A DNA stretch of 64,000 nucleotides from Smithella sp. (GCA_012510495.1 JAAZHX010000109.1:62001-126000), one strand, 5' to 3'. Shown: positions 1 to 9,498, counted from the first letter of the stretch. The notes: generated by a model not told the origin, from the sequence alone. Numbers and translations are program-made.

Positions 1-62
1 ATCTTCAGCTGCAATTGGACGCAATCAAAAAGCGCCTTGAAGAACTTTCGGTTCAAAGCTAA
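1..62 (+). CDS. C-terminal end of a small coiled-coil protein, DUF5320-like (partial)
   Basis: Frame 3 reads LQLQLDAIKKRLEELSVQS-stop at 60-62, directly upstream of a NifX-like gene, a common neighbourhood for DUF5320. Confidence 0.5.
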   Translation, partial: LQLQLDAIKKRLEELSVQS

Positions 63-142
63 AATCAAGAACGTGCGGACGGGCGCCGCTCCCGGGACGT
101 CCGTCCGCATTGTTCAAGATGCATGAAAAGAGGAAGGAAAAA

Positions 143-505
143 ATGAAAATCGCATTCACCACCACCGGCGACGACTTATCGGCGCCGCTTGACAGCCGCT
201 TCGGCCGCGCTCCGAAGTTTTTGATTTACGACATCGACGCCGGCGCGTTCACCCTAGCGGACAACCAACAGAACCTGAACGCGGCGCAGGGTGCGGGCAT
301 TCAGTCCGCGCAGAACATCGCGCGTCTGGGTGCATCGGCGCTGGTCAGCGGACACTGCGGCCCCAAAGCCTTTCATGTGCTCCAGGCGGCGGGCATCAAA
401 ATCTACTACTCTTCCGCCGCAACCGTAAAAGAAGCGCTGGAACTGTTCAAGGCCGGAAAGCTCCAGGAAGCGTCATCCGCCGACGTGGAAGGTCACTGGG
501 TATGA
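143..505 (+). CDS. NifB/NifX-type dinitrogenase iron-molybdenum cofactor family protein
   Basis: MKIAFTTTGDDLSAPLDSRFGRAPKFLIYD...GHCGPKAFHVLQAAGI; start moved from 110 to 143. Confidence 0.85.
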   Translation: MKIAFTTTGDDLSAPLDSRFGRAPKFLIYDIDAGAFTLADNQQNLNAAQGAGIQSAQNIARLGASALVSGHCGPKAFHVLQAAGIKIYYSSAATVKEALELFKAGKLQEASSADVEGHWV

Positions 506-996
506 AGACGGATTCGCGGATATGGCACCGGCCGATCGGCGTCATACACAGCGAACATAGCGCCGCGGAGAAAACGCCCATTCAGCCGGTTTATGCGAAG
601 GGGTGCCGGGGGCGCGCCGAGATATTTCCGGAGTTTGCCGGGGGACTTCGCGACCTGGAGGGATTCTCGCATATCTACCTGATCTATCATTTTCACCGGG
701 CGCCGGAAGCGAAACTGATCGTCAAGCCGTTTTTGCAGGATGTGGAGCGTGGCGTCTTTTCGACGCGGGCGCCCTGCCGCCCCAATCCCATCGGCCTGAG
801 CGTCGTCGAACTTGTCAAAATGGAAGGCCATATTCTGCATGTCGATGGACTGGATATCCTTGACGGAACGCCGCTTCTGGACATCAAGCCCTACACGGAG
901 AAGTTCGACCTGCATGACGTGAAGAAAAACGGCTGGCAGGACGAAGTGGACGAAACGACAGCCCGTATCCGGGGAAAGAGAGGTTTTCGATCATGA
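502..996 (+). CDS. TsaA/TrmO-like tRNA (N6-threonylcarbamoyladenosine) methyltransferase family
   Basis: PIGVIHSEH...GFSHIYLIYHFHRAPE...FSTRAPCRPNPIGLSVVEL motifs. Confidence 0.85.
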   Translation: MKTDSRIWHRPIGVIHSEHSAAEKTPIQPVYAKGCRGRAEIFPEFAGGLRDLEGFSHIYLIYHFHRAPEAKLIVKPFLQDVERGVFSTRAPCRPNPIGLSVVELVKMEGHILHVDGLDILDGTPLLDIKPYTEKFDLHDVKKNGWQDEVDETTARIRGKRGFRS

Positions 997-1865
997 ACAC
1001 GCGTCTGGATTGCATTCCCTGCTTTATTCGCCAAGCCGCTGACGCGGTCCGCCTGTCGGCTCCGTCAGAGGAAGATCAGAACCGTCTGATGCGCAGCGTC
1101 CTCCAGTGCCTGGAAAACATCGACCTGCGGCTGGCGCCGCCGGCCGCCGCGCAAATGATTCACCGGCGTCTGCGCAGCCTCCTGCCCACGGGTGACCCTT
1201 ACCGGGCTTCCAAGGACCGCCACAATCAACTGGCGGCCAAGCTGATCCCCTCCATCCGGCGGCGCATCGAAGCCTCCTACGATCCTCTGACCATGGCGGT
1301 GCGCTACGCTATTACGGGCAACATCATCGATCTGGGCGCCAAAAGCAACGTGGGTTTCGGGGATATTTACGCCGAACTGCAAAGCGCGCCCATCCAGCCG
1401 ATTTTCGGAGATCTGGAAGCATTCAAAAAATCTGTTGCCCGGGCAAAGCAAATACTGTATCTGGCTGACAACGCCGGGGAAATTTTTTTCGACCGCCTGC
1501 TTATCGAGCAACTGGGCAGCGCAAAAATCACGCTGGCGGTGCGCGGTAAACCGGTGATCAACGACGCGACGCGCGAAGACGCGCTGGCGTCCGGGATGGA
1601 TGAAATCGCCCTGGTGATTGACAATGGTTCGGACGCGCCGGGAACGATTCTGGAGGATTGCAGCGCCGAGTTTCGCGCGCATTTTGATAAAGCGGATATG
1701 ATCATCGCCAAAGGACAGGGGAATTATGAAAGTCTCGCGAATGAAGACCGTCCTATCTTTTTTCTGTTTCGGACCAAATGCAGTGTCATCAGCCGCCGCT
1801 CGGGATATTCCATCGGGACGTATGTCGCGTTCCGGGGCGGCGCATCCCCGAGGGCGGACTGTTAA
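993..1865 (+). CDS. DUF89/ARMT1-family damage-control phosphatase-like protein
   Basis: CIPCFIRQAADAVRL...YLADNAGEIFFDRLLIEQL...IIAKGQGNYESL. Confidence 0.85.
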   Translation: MNTRLDCIPCFIRQAADAVRLSAPSEEDQNRLMRSVLQCLENIDLRLAPPAAAQMIHRRLRSLLPTGDPYRASKDRHNQLAAKLIPSIRRRIEASYDPLTMAVRYAITGNIIDLGAKSNVGFGDIYAELQSAPIQPIFGDLEAFKKSVARAKQILYLADNAGEIFFDRLLIEQLGSAKITLAVRGKPVINDATREDALASGMDEIALVIDNGSDAPGTILEDCSAEFRAHFDKADMIIAKGQGNYESLANEDRPIFFLFRTKCSVISRRSGYSIGTYVAFRGGASPRADC

Positions 1866-2474
1866 ATGAAACCTTCCGAAATTGCCTTTGAGCTCAGAAA
1901 GCATGCCCCTTTTACCTCGTTCGGCACGATCACCGGAATTGTCATCATGGCGTCATTTGTTCAGTTTCAGGTGCCGCGGGGCATCTCCGACACACTGTTC
2001 TGGGTTTTTCACCCGCTGCACGTTCTTTTAAGCGCCATGGTTACCACCTCCATGTACCGGATCCATATCAAATCGAATATCTGGCGCACTTTGCTTATCG
2101 GTTACATCGGATCGGTCGGCGTCGCCACGCTGAGCGATTCATTGATCCCCTTTTTAGGGGAGTGGCTTCTGGATCTTCCCAATCGCGGTGTGCATCTGGG
2201 ATTTATCGAAAAGTGGTGGCTGGTAAACCCGCTGGCTTTTGCCGGCATCGGTCTGGGCTATGTCGTTTCGCATACGAAAATCGCGCACGCCGGTCACGTA
2301 CTGATCAGCACCTGGGCGTCGATTTTCCACATCACCATGGCGCTGGGGACTTCTCTTGACGCGGTCACGGCTATTCTGATCGCCGTCTTTTTGTTTCTGG
2401 CCGTCTGGGTGCCCTGCTGCACCAGCGACATTATCTTCCCGTTGCTGTGGGTGAAAAAAAAGGAGGCCGGATGA
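1866..2474 (+). CDS. uncharacterised multi-pass membrane protein with PCCTSD motif
   Basis: Hydrophobic 202 aa ORF starting directly after the DUF89 stop codon; HPLHVLLSAMVTTSMYR and VPCCTSDIIFPLLW. Confidence 0.75.
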   Translation: MKPSEIAFELRKHAPFTSFGTITGIVIMASFVQFQVPRGISDTLFWVFHPLHVLLSAMVTTSMYRIHIKSNIWRTLLIGYIGSVGVATLSDSLIPFLGEWLLDLPNRGVHLGFIEKWWLVNPLAFAGIGLGYVVSHTKIAHAGHVLISTWASIFHITMALGTSLDAVTAILIAVFLFLAVWVPCCTSDIIFPLLWVKKKEAG

Positions 2475-3334
2475 AGATAGCCATCGCTTCCGGAAAGGGC
2501 GGAACCGGGAAAACCACCGTTGCCGTCAATCTGGCGCGCGTCTTTGACGCCAATGTTACCCTGGCTGATTGCGACGTGGAGGAACCCAACGCGCATCTAT
2601 TTCTTGCGACCGCCGGCAATGAAGAAAAAGAGGTAAACCTGCTTGTGCCGCAAGTCAACGAAACGCTTTGCGACGGCTGCGGCAAATGTTCGGAAATCTG
2701 CCAGTTCTCCGCGATTGTGACCTTCGGCACAGTCCCCCTTGTTTTTCCGGAAATGTGCCACGGCTGCGGCGGCTGCGCGCTGATTTGTCCGCCCAAAGCG
2801 ATTACGGAATACCCACATCGCATCGGTGTGGTGGAAACCTCACGGGCGGACAACATTACGCTGGTGACCGGACGTCTGGACGTGGGCGTGGCGCTTGCCC
2901 CGCCTTTAATCCGTGCAGTGAGAAACGCGATTCCGGCGGGCAAAGACGCCATCCTGGACGCGCCGCCCGGCACATCCTGCCCGGTGATCGCCGCGATCCG
3001 GGAGACGGATATCGTGTTGTTGGTGACGGAACCTACACCCTTCGGCATGCATGATCTGACGCTGGCCGTGGACATGGTGAGAGAGCTTGACCTTCCGTTC
3101 GGCGTCATCGTCAACCGGATGGGCAGCGGAGATGATCGCGTACAGCAGTTTTGCGAAAAAGAAAACATTTCGATTCTGCTGACGATTCCCGACGACCGGC
3201 GGATAGCAGAAAATTATTCGCGCGGTGTCCTCATGGTGGATGCCCTGCCCGAATATCGGGAGATTTTTAAAAAATTGATACAAAAGATCAGGGAGCAAAT
3301 CGGTAAAGGAGAAAAGCAACATGCCCACCTATGA
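2471..3334 (+). CDS. MinD-superfamily P-loop ATPase with inserted ferredoxin domain
   Basis: ASGKGGTGKTTVAVNLA; CDGCGKCSEICQF and CHGCGGCALICPPKA 4Fe-4S motifs. Confidence 0.92.
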   Translation: MKIAIASGKGGTGKTTVAVNLARVFDANVTLADCDVEEPNAHLFLATAGNEEKEVNLLVPQVNETLCDGCGKCSEICQFSAIVTFGTVPLVFPEMCHGCGGCALICPPKAITEYPHRIGVVETSRADNITLVTGRLDVGVALAPPLIRAVRNAIPAGKDAILDAPPGTSCPVIAAIRETDIVLLVTEPTPFGMHDLTLAVDMVRELDLPFGVIVNRMGSGDDRVQQFCEKENISILLTIPDDRRIAENYSRGVLMVDALPEYREIFKKLIQKIREQIGKGEKQHAHL

Positions 3335-3575
3335 ATATGCATGCAGCCATTGCGGCCTGAATTTTGAAAAACGGCAGAGCATGAATGACGAACCCGTTTC
3401 GGGCTGTCCGGAATGCGGCGGAGAAGTCCAAAGGCTGATCAGCGGGGGGACCGGTTTCATGATGAAGGGATCCGCCGGTCGCGGCAGGACATCCGGTGAA
3501 TGTTTGCTGGAAACAACGGGACGCACCTGCTGCGGGGCTGCCGGCCGCTGCTCAGATTCCGTCTGCGGAGAATGA
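3321..3575 (+). CDS. FmdB-family zinc ribbon protein
   Basis: MPTYEYACSHCGLNFEKRQSM...CPECGGEVQRLISGG. Confidence 0.88.
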   Translation: MPTYEYACSHCGLNFEKRQSMNDEPVSGCPECGGEVQRLISGGTGFMMKGSAGRGRTSGECLLETTGRTCCGAAGRCSDSVCGE

Positions 3576-3576
3576 A

Positions 3577-4530
3577 ATGGGATCGACGGTTTTTAAATAT
3601 GTTTACGGACCTGTGCCTTCGCGCAGGCTGGGACGTTCTTTGGGGCTTGATCTTATCCCCTTCAAAACCTGCTCCTACAACTGTATTTATTGTCAGTTGG
3701 GCAATACAACGGATTTGACCATCGAAAGACGCAACTACGTTCCAGCAGACGATGTGCTGGCCGAACTGAAAGAAAAACTGGCATCCGGCATTACCTGCGA
3801 CTATATCAGCCTGGCCGGCTCCGGTGAGCCAACGCTGTGCGCGTCAACCGGTAAACTGATTGCCGGAATCAAGGAAATGACCGACATTCCCATATCGGTG
3901 ATCACCAACGGGGCTTTGCTTTATCTTCCCGAAGTGCGCCGCGAGCTTAAGCGCGCCGACCTGGTGATCCCCTCGCTGGATGCCGGTGATGCAGCTTTGT
4001 TCGATTATGTCAACCGTCCGCATCCGGATATCGTTTTTGAACGGGTCGTTGAGGGGCTGATCGCTTTTGCCGGAGATTTTTCCGGACGTCTCCTGCTGGA
4101 GGTTCTTCTGGTCTCCGGCGTCAGCGGCCTTGGCGACGAGGTCAAAAATATCGCGGCCCTGGCCGAAAAGATCCGGCCGGAAAAAGTCCAGCTCGGCACG
4201 GTGACCCGCCCTGCCCTTGAAGATTTTGCCTGCGCCGTGAAGCCGGAACAGATGAAAAAACTGGCCGGTCTTTTTACCGGCAAGGTTGAACTTCTGCCCA
4301 ATGATCAACCCGTGGTTTCAGTGTTGGATGCGACATCCGAGGCGACGGACGCGGACATTTTGAATCTGTTGGCCCGGCGCCCCTGCTCGCTGGAAGGAAT
4401 CGCGCAGGGGCTTAATCTCCATCCACACGACGCGGCCAAACGGCTGAAAAAGCTTCTGGGAGAAAGGCATATCAACTCGCACAGAAACGGCCGGACGGTC
4501 TTTTACAAACGATCCGGCCGGAACGGTTGA
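3577..4530 (+). CDS. radical SAM protein (COG0731-like)
   Basis: YGPVPSRRLGRSLGLDLIPFKTCSYNCIYCQLG (CxxxCxxC motif); start moved from 3496. Confidence 0.9.
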   Translation: MGSTVFKYVYGPVPSRRLGRSLGLDLIPFKTCSYNCIYCQLGNTTDLTIERRNYVPADDVLAELKEKLASGITCDYISLAGSGEPTLCASTGKLIAGIKEMTDIPISVITNGALLYLPEVRRELKRADLVIPSLDAGDAALFDYVNRPHPDIVFERVVEGLIAFAGDFSGRLLLEVLLVSGVSGLGDEVKNIAALAEKIRPEKVQLGTVTRPALEDFACAVKPEQMKKLAGLFTGKVELLPNDQPVVSVLDATSEATDADILNLLARRPCSLEGIAQGLNLHPHDAAKRLKKLLGERHINSHRNGRTVFYKRSGRNG

Positions 4531-4637
4531 ACGAGCATGAGACAGATCCAAGTCGCAGAAAAAGACACGGACAATTTGATTGCGGTCGGGAAATCCAGCC
4601 GAATCACCCTGATGAAGCCGGAAAAGGAAAGTGGAGC

Positions 4638-5279
4638 ATGAACAGCGGGGAAGAGGCAAAAAGATACGCCAAAACCTGCCAGGAAGACTTCTGGCAGAAG
4701 ATTTTTCGGGCGGAAACCGACTATCTTATGGCTCGCCTTGAAGGCTGCCGGGATATTTTAAGCGTCGGTTGCGGCCCGGCGATCATCGAAGGAGAGCTTA
4801 TTCGGAAAGGTTTCCATCTGACGGGGCTGGATGTTTCAGCCGAAGCGCTCGCCTGTGCGCCGGATGGTCTCCGGACCGTTACAGGCCGGGCCGAAGACAT
4901 GCCGTTTCCCGATAACTCTTTCGATGCGGTCATTTTTGTCGCGTCGCTGCAATTCATCGCAGATTACAGAAGCGCGCTTACGAGAACGTTCGCCGTTTTG
5001 CGTCCGGAGAGGATCTTTCTCGCTATGCTTCTCAACCCCGAATCGTTGTTCTTCAAAAAAATGAAAAACGAACCGGATGCTTACGTGCGTTTTCTCCGGC
5101 ACCAGGATTTGCGGGAAATAGCAGAAGAGGCGGCCCGGCATTTTGTTTTGCAAACCGAATACGCGCTCGGCATCCGCGGAGAAAACGTCTTTGAAAGCGA
5201 CAATCCCTCTGATGCGGCTTTATATGTATTGGTGGGCCGGAAGGCAAAGCAGCGTCAAGGTCTTCAGGGAAAAATATGA
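4638..5279 (+). CDS. class I SAM-dependent methyltransferase
   Basis: ILSVGCGPAIIEGELIRKGFHLTGLDVS...MPFPDNSFDAVIFV. Confidence 0.85.
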   Translation: MNSGEEAKRYAKTCQEDFWQKIFRAETDYLMARLEGCRDILSVGCGPAIIEGELIRKGFHLTGLDVSAEALACAPDGLRTVTGRAEDMPFPDNSFDAVIFVASLQFIADYRSALTRTFAVLRPERIFLAMLLNPESLFFKKMKNEPDAYVRFLRHQDLREIAEEAARHFVLQTEYALGIRGENVFESDNPSDAALYVLVGRKAKQRQGLQGKI

Positions 5280-5602
5280 ACCGCAACCTGCAGATGGACC
5301 GGGCCAGACGAATCCTGGGAATCCGCCCGGAAGACGGTGTCGAAGAGGTGAAAAAGCAGTACCGGGAAATGGCAAAAATATGGCACCCGGATGTCAACAA
5401 GAGAGAAACAGCGCATGCGAAGATGCAGGAAATCAACAGGGCATTCGCGTTGCTGATGAAAGAAGAATTCGGCGTTCTTAATTTCCGGGAAGACTACAAC
5501 CGATGGTGGTGGCGGCAGTACGGAAACGATCCGATCTGGGGCAATCATTTTCCTGAAGAGCATCATGGAGCGCCAGAGCGAAAAAAGGCCGTCCGGCGTT
5601 AA
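5276..5602 (+). CDS. DnaJ (J-domain) protein
   Basis: RRILGIRPEDGVEEVKKQYREMAKIWHPDVNK with HPD motif; overlaps upstream stop. Confidence 0.85.
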   Translation: MNRNLQMDRARRILGIRPEDGVEEVKKQYREMAKIWHPDVNKRETAHAKMQEINRAFALLMKEEFGVLNFREDYNRWWWRQYGNDPIWGNHFPEEHHGAPERKKAVRR

Positions 5603-5618
5603 AAAAGGAAAGCGAGCA

Positions 5619-6518
5619 ATGATAAAAGAACTGGTCATCATCAGCGGCAAAGGGGGAACGGGCAAAACCAGCGTAACGGCATCCCTGGCCGTGCTGGCAG
5701 ACCGTCCTGTGATCTGTGACTGCGACGTGGACGCAGCGGATCTTCATCTGGTCTTAGAGCCGGAAATATTGCAGGAACACGAATTCCGCAGCGGTCATGA
5801 AGCATTCATCCGACAAAACGACTGCACCGGCTGCGGCATCTGCGCGGACCTGTGCCGGTTCGGGGCGATCCGGATGGAAAAAAAAGAGGACAGTGACACG
5901 CTGTTTGTCATTGATCCCGTGTCGTGCGAAGGCTGCGGCGTATGTGTTCATTTTTGTCCCGAAAAAACCATTGATTTTCCGGAGAGTCTCTGCGGTAAAT
6001 GGTTCGTATCCAAAACGCGCCTCGGACCCATGGTGCACGCGCGCCTCGGCGTCGCCGCCGAAAATTCCGGGAAACTTGTCTCCACCGTGCGCCAGGAAGC
6101 GCGTCGTCTTGCTGAAACAGGCGGTCATGACCGGGTGATCATCGACGGACCGCCCGGCATCGGTTGTCCCGTCATCGCGTCGGTCACCGGCGCGGCGCAG
6201 ATTCTGGTGGTCACCGAACCGACCGTATCGGGCGAGCATGACCTCGAAAGAGTGTTGGGACTGGCCCGGCATTTTCAGATTCCCGCGGCCGTTTGCGTCA
6301 ACAAGTGGGACATCAATCCCGATATGACCGGGCGAATCGAAGCAAAGGCAAGATCGGCGGGGGCGTCCATCGCCGGGCGCATTCGTTACGACCCCGCCGT
6401 CACGCGCGCGCAGGTTTTGCAAAAAACGGTCGTGGAAACAGACGCCGCCAGCGCCTCCGACATTCTCGACGTTTGGAAGAATTTGAGCCATTCGGAAGGG
6501 ATGATCCGGAAAACATGA
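5619..6518 (+). CDS. MinD-superfamily P-loop ATPase with inserted ferredoxin domain (second copy)
   Basis: ISGKGGTGKTSVTASLA; CTGCGICADLCRFGAI and CEGCGVCVHFCPEKTI. Confidence 0.92.
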   Translation: MIKELVIISGKGGTGKTSVTASLAVLADRPVICDCDVDAADLHLVLEPEILQEHEFRSGHEAFIRQNDCTGCGICADLCRFGAIRMEKKEDSDTLFVIDPVSCEGCGVCVHFCPEKTIDFPESLCGKWFVSKTRLGPMVHARLGVAAENSGKLVSTVRQEARRLAETGGHDRVIIDGPPGIGCPVIASVTGAAQILVVTEPTVSGEHDLERVLGLARHFQIPAAVCVNKWDINPDMTGRIEAKARSAGASIAGRIRYDPAVTRAQVLQKTVVETDAASASDILDVWKNLSHSEGMIRKT

Positions 6519-6540
6519 AAACAGGAGGAAAATAAAAAAA

Positions 6541-7434
6541 GTGGAAGACAAAAAAACGTGTGACTCGTGCAGCGAGGAGAGCTGCTCGGCGAAAAAGCAG
6601 AAAAAAAATGAAAATCAGGAAGAGTATGCGGACCGGCAGCGCCTGCAGGCAAGACTTTGCCGCATCCGGCATAAAATTGTCGTGCTCTCCGGTAAGGGCG
6701 GCGTCGGCAAAAGCACGGTGGCTGTCAATCTGGCAACAGCGCTTGCGCTTCATGGACAGCGGGTTGGTCTGTTGGACGTGGACATCCACGGCCCGAGCGT
6801 CCCCACCATGCTGGGACTGGAAGGCGAATCGCTCAAAGGCAATCCCGGCGAACTTTTTCCAGTGGAATTCGGCGGATTGAAAGTCATGTCGCTGGGCTTT
6901 TTGCTGCACAATCCAGATGACGCGGTCATCTGGCGCGGTCCGATGAAAATGGGCGTCATCAAACAGTTTCTGACGGACGTGAATTGGGGTGATCTGGATT
7001 ATCTGATTATCGACGCTCCTCCGGGCACCGGCGACGAACCACTGTCATTGTGCCAGTTGATTCAGCCGCTCGACGGCGCGGTGATCGTGACCACGCCGCA
7101 GAAGATCGCGGCCATCGACGTGCGCAAATCCATCAGCTTTTGCCGACGGGTTAATGTGCCCGTTCTTGGTGTGGTGGAAAACATGAGCGGTTTTGTCTGC
7201 CCGAAGTGCGGAGAGCTCACTCAAATCCTGCCGGAAGGCGGAGGGCGAAAGATCACATCCGATATGAATGTTCCCTTTCTGGGCGCGATTCCCATGGATC
7301 CGGCTCTTGCCGAGGCCGGAGATTCCGGCCGGGTGTTTATCTATCACTTTTCGGAAACGCCAACCGGAAAAATCATGCAGGATATTATCGATCAGATTCA
7401 AAATATGAACTCAACAAAAAAACTGGATTCGTAA
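6541..7434 (+). CDS. Mrp/NBP35-family Fe-S carrier ATPase (GTG start)
   Basis: IVVLSGKGGVGKSTVAVNLATALALHGQRVGLLDVDIHGPSVP; CPKCGEL. Confidence 0.93.
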   Translation: MEDKKTCDSCSEESCSAKKQKKNENQEEYADRQRLQARLCRIRHKIVVLSGKGGVGKSTVAVNLATALALHGQRVGLLDVDIHGPSVPTMLGLEGESLKGNPGELFPVEFGGLKVMSLGFLLHNPDDAVIWRGPMKMGVIKQFLTDVNWGDLDYLIIDAPPGTGDEPLSLCQLIQPLDGAVIVTTPQKIAAIDVRKSISFCRRVNVPVLGVVENMSGFVCPKCGELTQILPEGGGRKITSDMNVPFLGAIPMDPALAEAGDSGRVFIYHFSETPTGKIMQDIIDQIQNMNSTKKLDS

Positions 7435-7446
7435 GGAGAAACAGCC

Positions 7447-7785
7447 ATGAAAATCGCCATACCGTTAGCGGAAGGAAAACTGTCGATGCACTTCGGCCAT
7501 TGCGCGAGCTTTGCGCTGGTGGACGTGGATCCGCAGACCAAAAAAATTATCAAACAGGAAGAAATAGCCGCCCCGCCTCATCAACCCGGGCTTTTGCCCC
7601 CGTGGCTGGCCGAACGGGGCGCGACCATGATTATTGCCGGCGGCATGGGGCAGCGGGCCCAGCAGCTTTTCACCCAGCAGGGCATTCAGGTGGTCGTGGG
7701 CGCGCCGGCCGAGACGCCGGAAAAAATCATTACAGATTATTTCGCGGGAACGCTGCAGATCGGAGAAAACGTCTGTGACCACTGA
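7447..7785 (+). CDS. NifB/NifX-type dinitrogenase iron-molybdenum cofactor family protein (second copy)
   Basis: MKIAIPLAEGKLSMHFGHCASFALVDVD; RBS AAGGAG at 7433. Confidence 0.87.
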   Translation: MKIAIPLAEGKLSMHFGHCASFALVDVDPQTKKIIKQEEIAAPPHQPGLLPPWLAERGATMIIAGGMGQRAQQLFTQQGIQVVVGAPAETPEKIITDYFAGTLQIGENVCDH

Positions 7786-7899
7786 GCAACCACAGGCAGA
7801 GGCGGAAGGGATGTCCAATCAGAGGCGTGGGATGGAATTTTTTCATCCTGTACGCCGGAACTCATTTGGTTTGCCGCAAATAAAAGGAGGGGCAAAGTT

Positions 7900-8853
7900 A
7901 TGGTGGAGACAGCATTGAAAATGGTGGAAAAAGTTGAAATTCTGACCCTGCAGGACAACTACATCGAGATGACGGCCATGGACAACAATGCCGTCGTCAC
8001 ACGGGCCGCCCCATTAAAAGACGGTGAAATCAAAGCCTCTATTGGCGCGGAGCACGGTTTTTCAGCGCTGGTCAAGATTACGGCGGAAGGCAAAACGCGC
8101 GCGATGCTTTTTGATTTCGGCTTCTCTGAAAACGGCGCGGCGCAAAACGCTGAAACCCTGGGCATCGATCTCACGGACGTAGAAGCCGCGGCGCTCTCGC
8201 ACGGGCACAGCGACCATACCGGCGGCATGGCCAAGCTGGCGGCAATGACGGGCAGGACCGGCCTTCCGCTGGTTGTGCACCCGGCCGCTTTCCAGTCGCC
8301 GCGGTATCTTAAATTCAGCGAAGAATTCAAGATCTATTTTCCTCAATTCACGCGTGATATGGTCCGGCAGGCGGGCTTGTCCGTCATCGAAGCGGAGGGA
8401 CCGCATCCAATGCTGGACGGAACCGTTCTCTTTCTGGGCGGCATTCCGCATACCACGGATTTTGAAAAAGGCTGGCCCCTCCCCCATTCCCAGAAAGACG
8501 GCAAGGAAAGCTGGGACGCCATCGAGGATGATTCCTCCATCGTCATGCACATAAAGGACAAGGGATTGGTCATCTTATCCGGCTGCGCGCACGCGGGAAT
8601 TGTCAATACCGTTCAATACGCCGTTAAGACCACCGGCATTAGCAGGATTCACGCCGTCATGGGAGGATTCCATCTCTCCGGCCCGTTTTTCGAACCTCTG
8701 ATCGACCGGACAACCCTGGAGCTTCAGAAGATGGCTCCAGCCTACATCATTCCCACGCACTGCACCGGACGAAAAGCGATCATGGAAATGGAAAAACAGA
8801 TGCCGCAGCAGTTCATTTTGAATATGGCAGGAACAAAGCTGACATTTCAATAA
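7900..8853 (+). CDS. MBL-fold metallo-hydrolase
   Basis: ALSHGHSDHTGGM...LSGCAHAGIVNT...GGFHL; AAAAGGAGG ribosome-binding site. Confidence 0.9.
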   Translation: MVETALKMVEKVEILTLQDNYIEMTAMDNNAVVTRAAPLKDGEIKASIGAEHGFSALVKITAEGKTRAMLFDFGFSENGAAQNAETLGIDLTDVEAAALSHGHSDHTGGMAKLAAMTGRTGLPLVVHPAAFQSPRYLKFSEEFKIYFPQFTRDMVRQAGLSVIEAEGPHPMLDGTVLFLGGIPHTTDFEKGWPLPHSQKDGKESWDAIEDDSSIVMHIKDKGLVILSGCAHAGIVNTVQYAVKTTGISRIHAVMGGFHLSGPFFEPLIDRTTLELQKMAPAYIIPTHCTGRKAIMEMEKQMPQQFILNMAGTKLTFQ

Positions 8854-8865
8854 AAATAAGGTAAC

Positions 8866-8950
8866 GGGTGACAGGACAATGTCGCGTGGGGTTTTAGCCC
8901 CGCTAATTGTCATGGTGAGCCAGTCGAACCATGAGCGATGGGTGACAGGA
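8866..8950. repeat. small hairpin-rich intergenic element flanked by 11-bp direct repeats (GGGTGACAGGA)
   Basis: Direct repeats at 8866-8876 and 8940-8950; internal GACAAT/ATTGTC (8875-8880/8906-8911) and CATGGT/ACCATG (8911-8916/8928-8933). Confidence 0.55.
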
Positions 8951-8991
8951 TAACATGCACCATCCACTATCCACCAAACCAAGGAGCTTTC

Positions 8992-9468
8992 ATGACAAAA
9001 AAGGCTTTTCAGGATTATTACCCGGAGGATTTGAGCCACTGTTACGGCTGCGGCTCGCTCAATGAAAAAGGACTGCAAATCAAAAGTTTTTGGGACGGTG
9101 AAGAGGAGGCGGTCTGTATTTACACGCCCCGCGACCACCACACCGCCATTCCGGGTTTTGTTTACGGCGGGCTTATCGCCTCGCTTATCGACTGCCACGC
9201 CACCGGCACCGCGTCGGCGGCTCAATACCGCGCGGAGGGCCGGGAAATGGGCTCCGATCCGCCGATTCGATTCGTGACGGCGTCGCTGCATGTAGATTAT
9301 CTGCTCCCCACACCGATTGGCGTTCCTCTTGAAGTCCGGGGGAAAGTGAAGATGATCAAAGGCCGCCGGGTTGTTGTTGAGGCGCGCTTGCTGGCCGAAG
9401 GAAAGGTCTGCGCGAAAGGCGAGGTCGTCGTCGTCCAGATGCCGGAAAACATGCGGCCGGGCAAATAG
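8992..9468 (+). CDS. PaaI-like hotdog-fold thioesterase
   Basis: CYGCGSLNEKGLQIKSFWDG...GFVYGGLIASLIDCHATGTA...HVDYLLPTPIG. Confidence 0.85.
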   Translation: MTKKAFQDYYPEDLSHCYGCGSLNEKGLQIKSFWDGEEEAVCIYTPRDHHTAIPGFVYGGLIASLIDCHATGTASAAQYRAEGREMGSDPPIRFVTASLHVDYLLPTPIGVPLEVRGKVKMIKGRRVVVEARLLAEGKVCAKGEVVVVQMPENMRPGK

Positions 9469-9498
9469 AAAATTGAACAATCAGACGATGGTAATGCT

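Noticed and set aside
1740-1865. Possible frameshift at the C-terminus of the DUF89 protein
   Set aside because: The C-terminal residues diverge somewhat, but the frame is open to a stop immediately before the next gene; not enough evidence for a frameshift.
3577-4530. Radical SAM gene as the third AmmeMemoRadiSam component
   Set aside because: Its YGPVPSRRLGRSLGLDLIPFKTCSYNCIYC signature fits the COG0731-like family, and it is about 50 kb from the AMMECR1/Memo pair.
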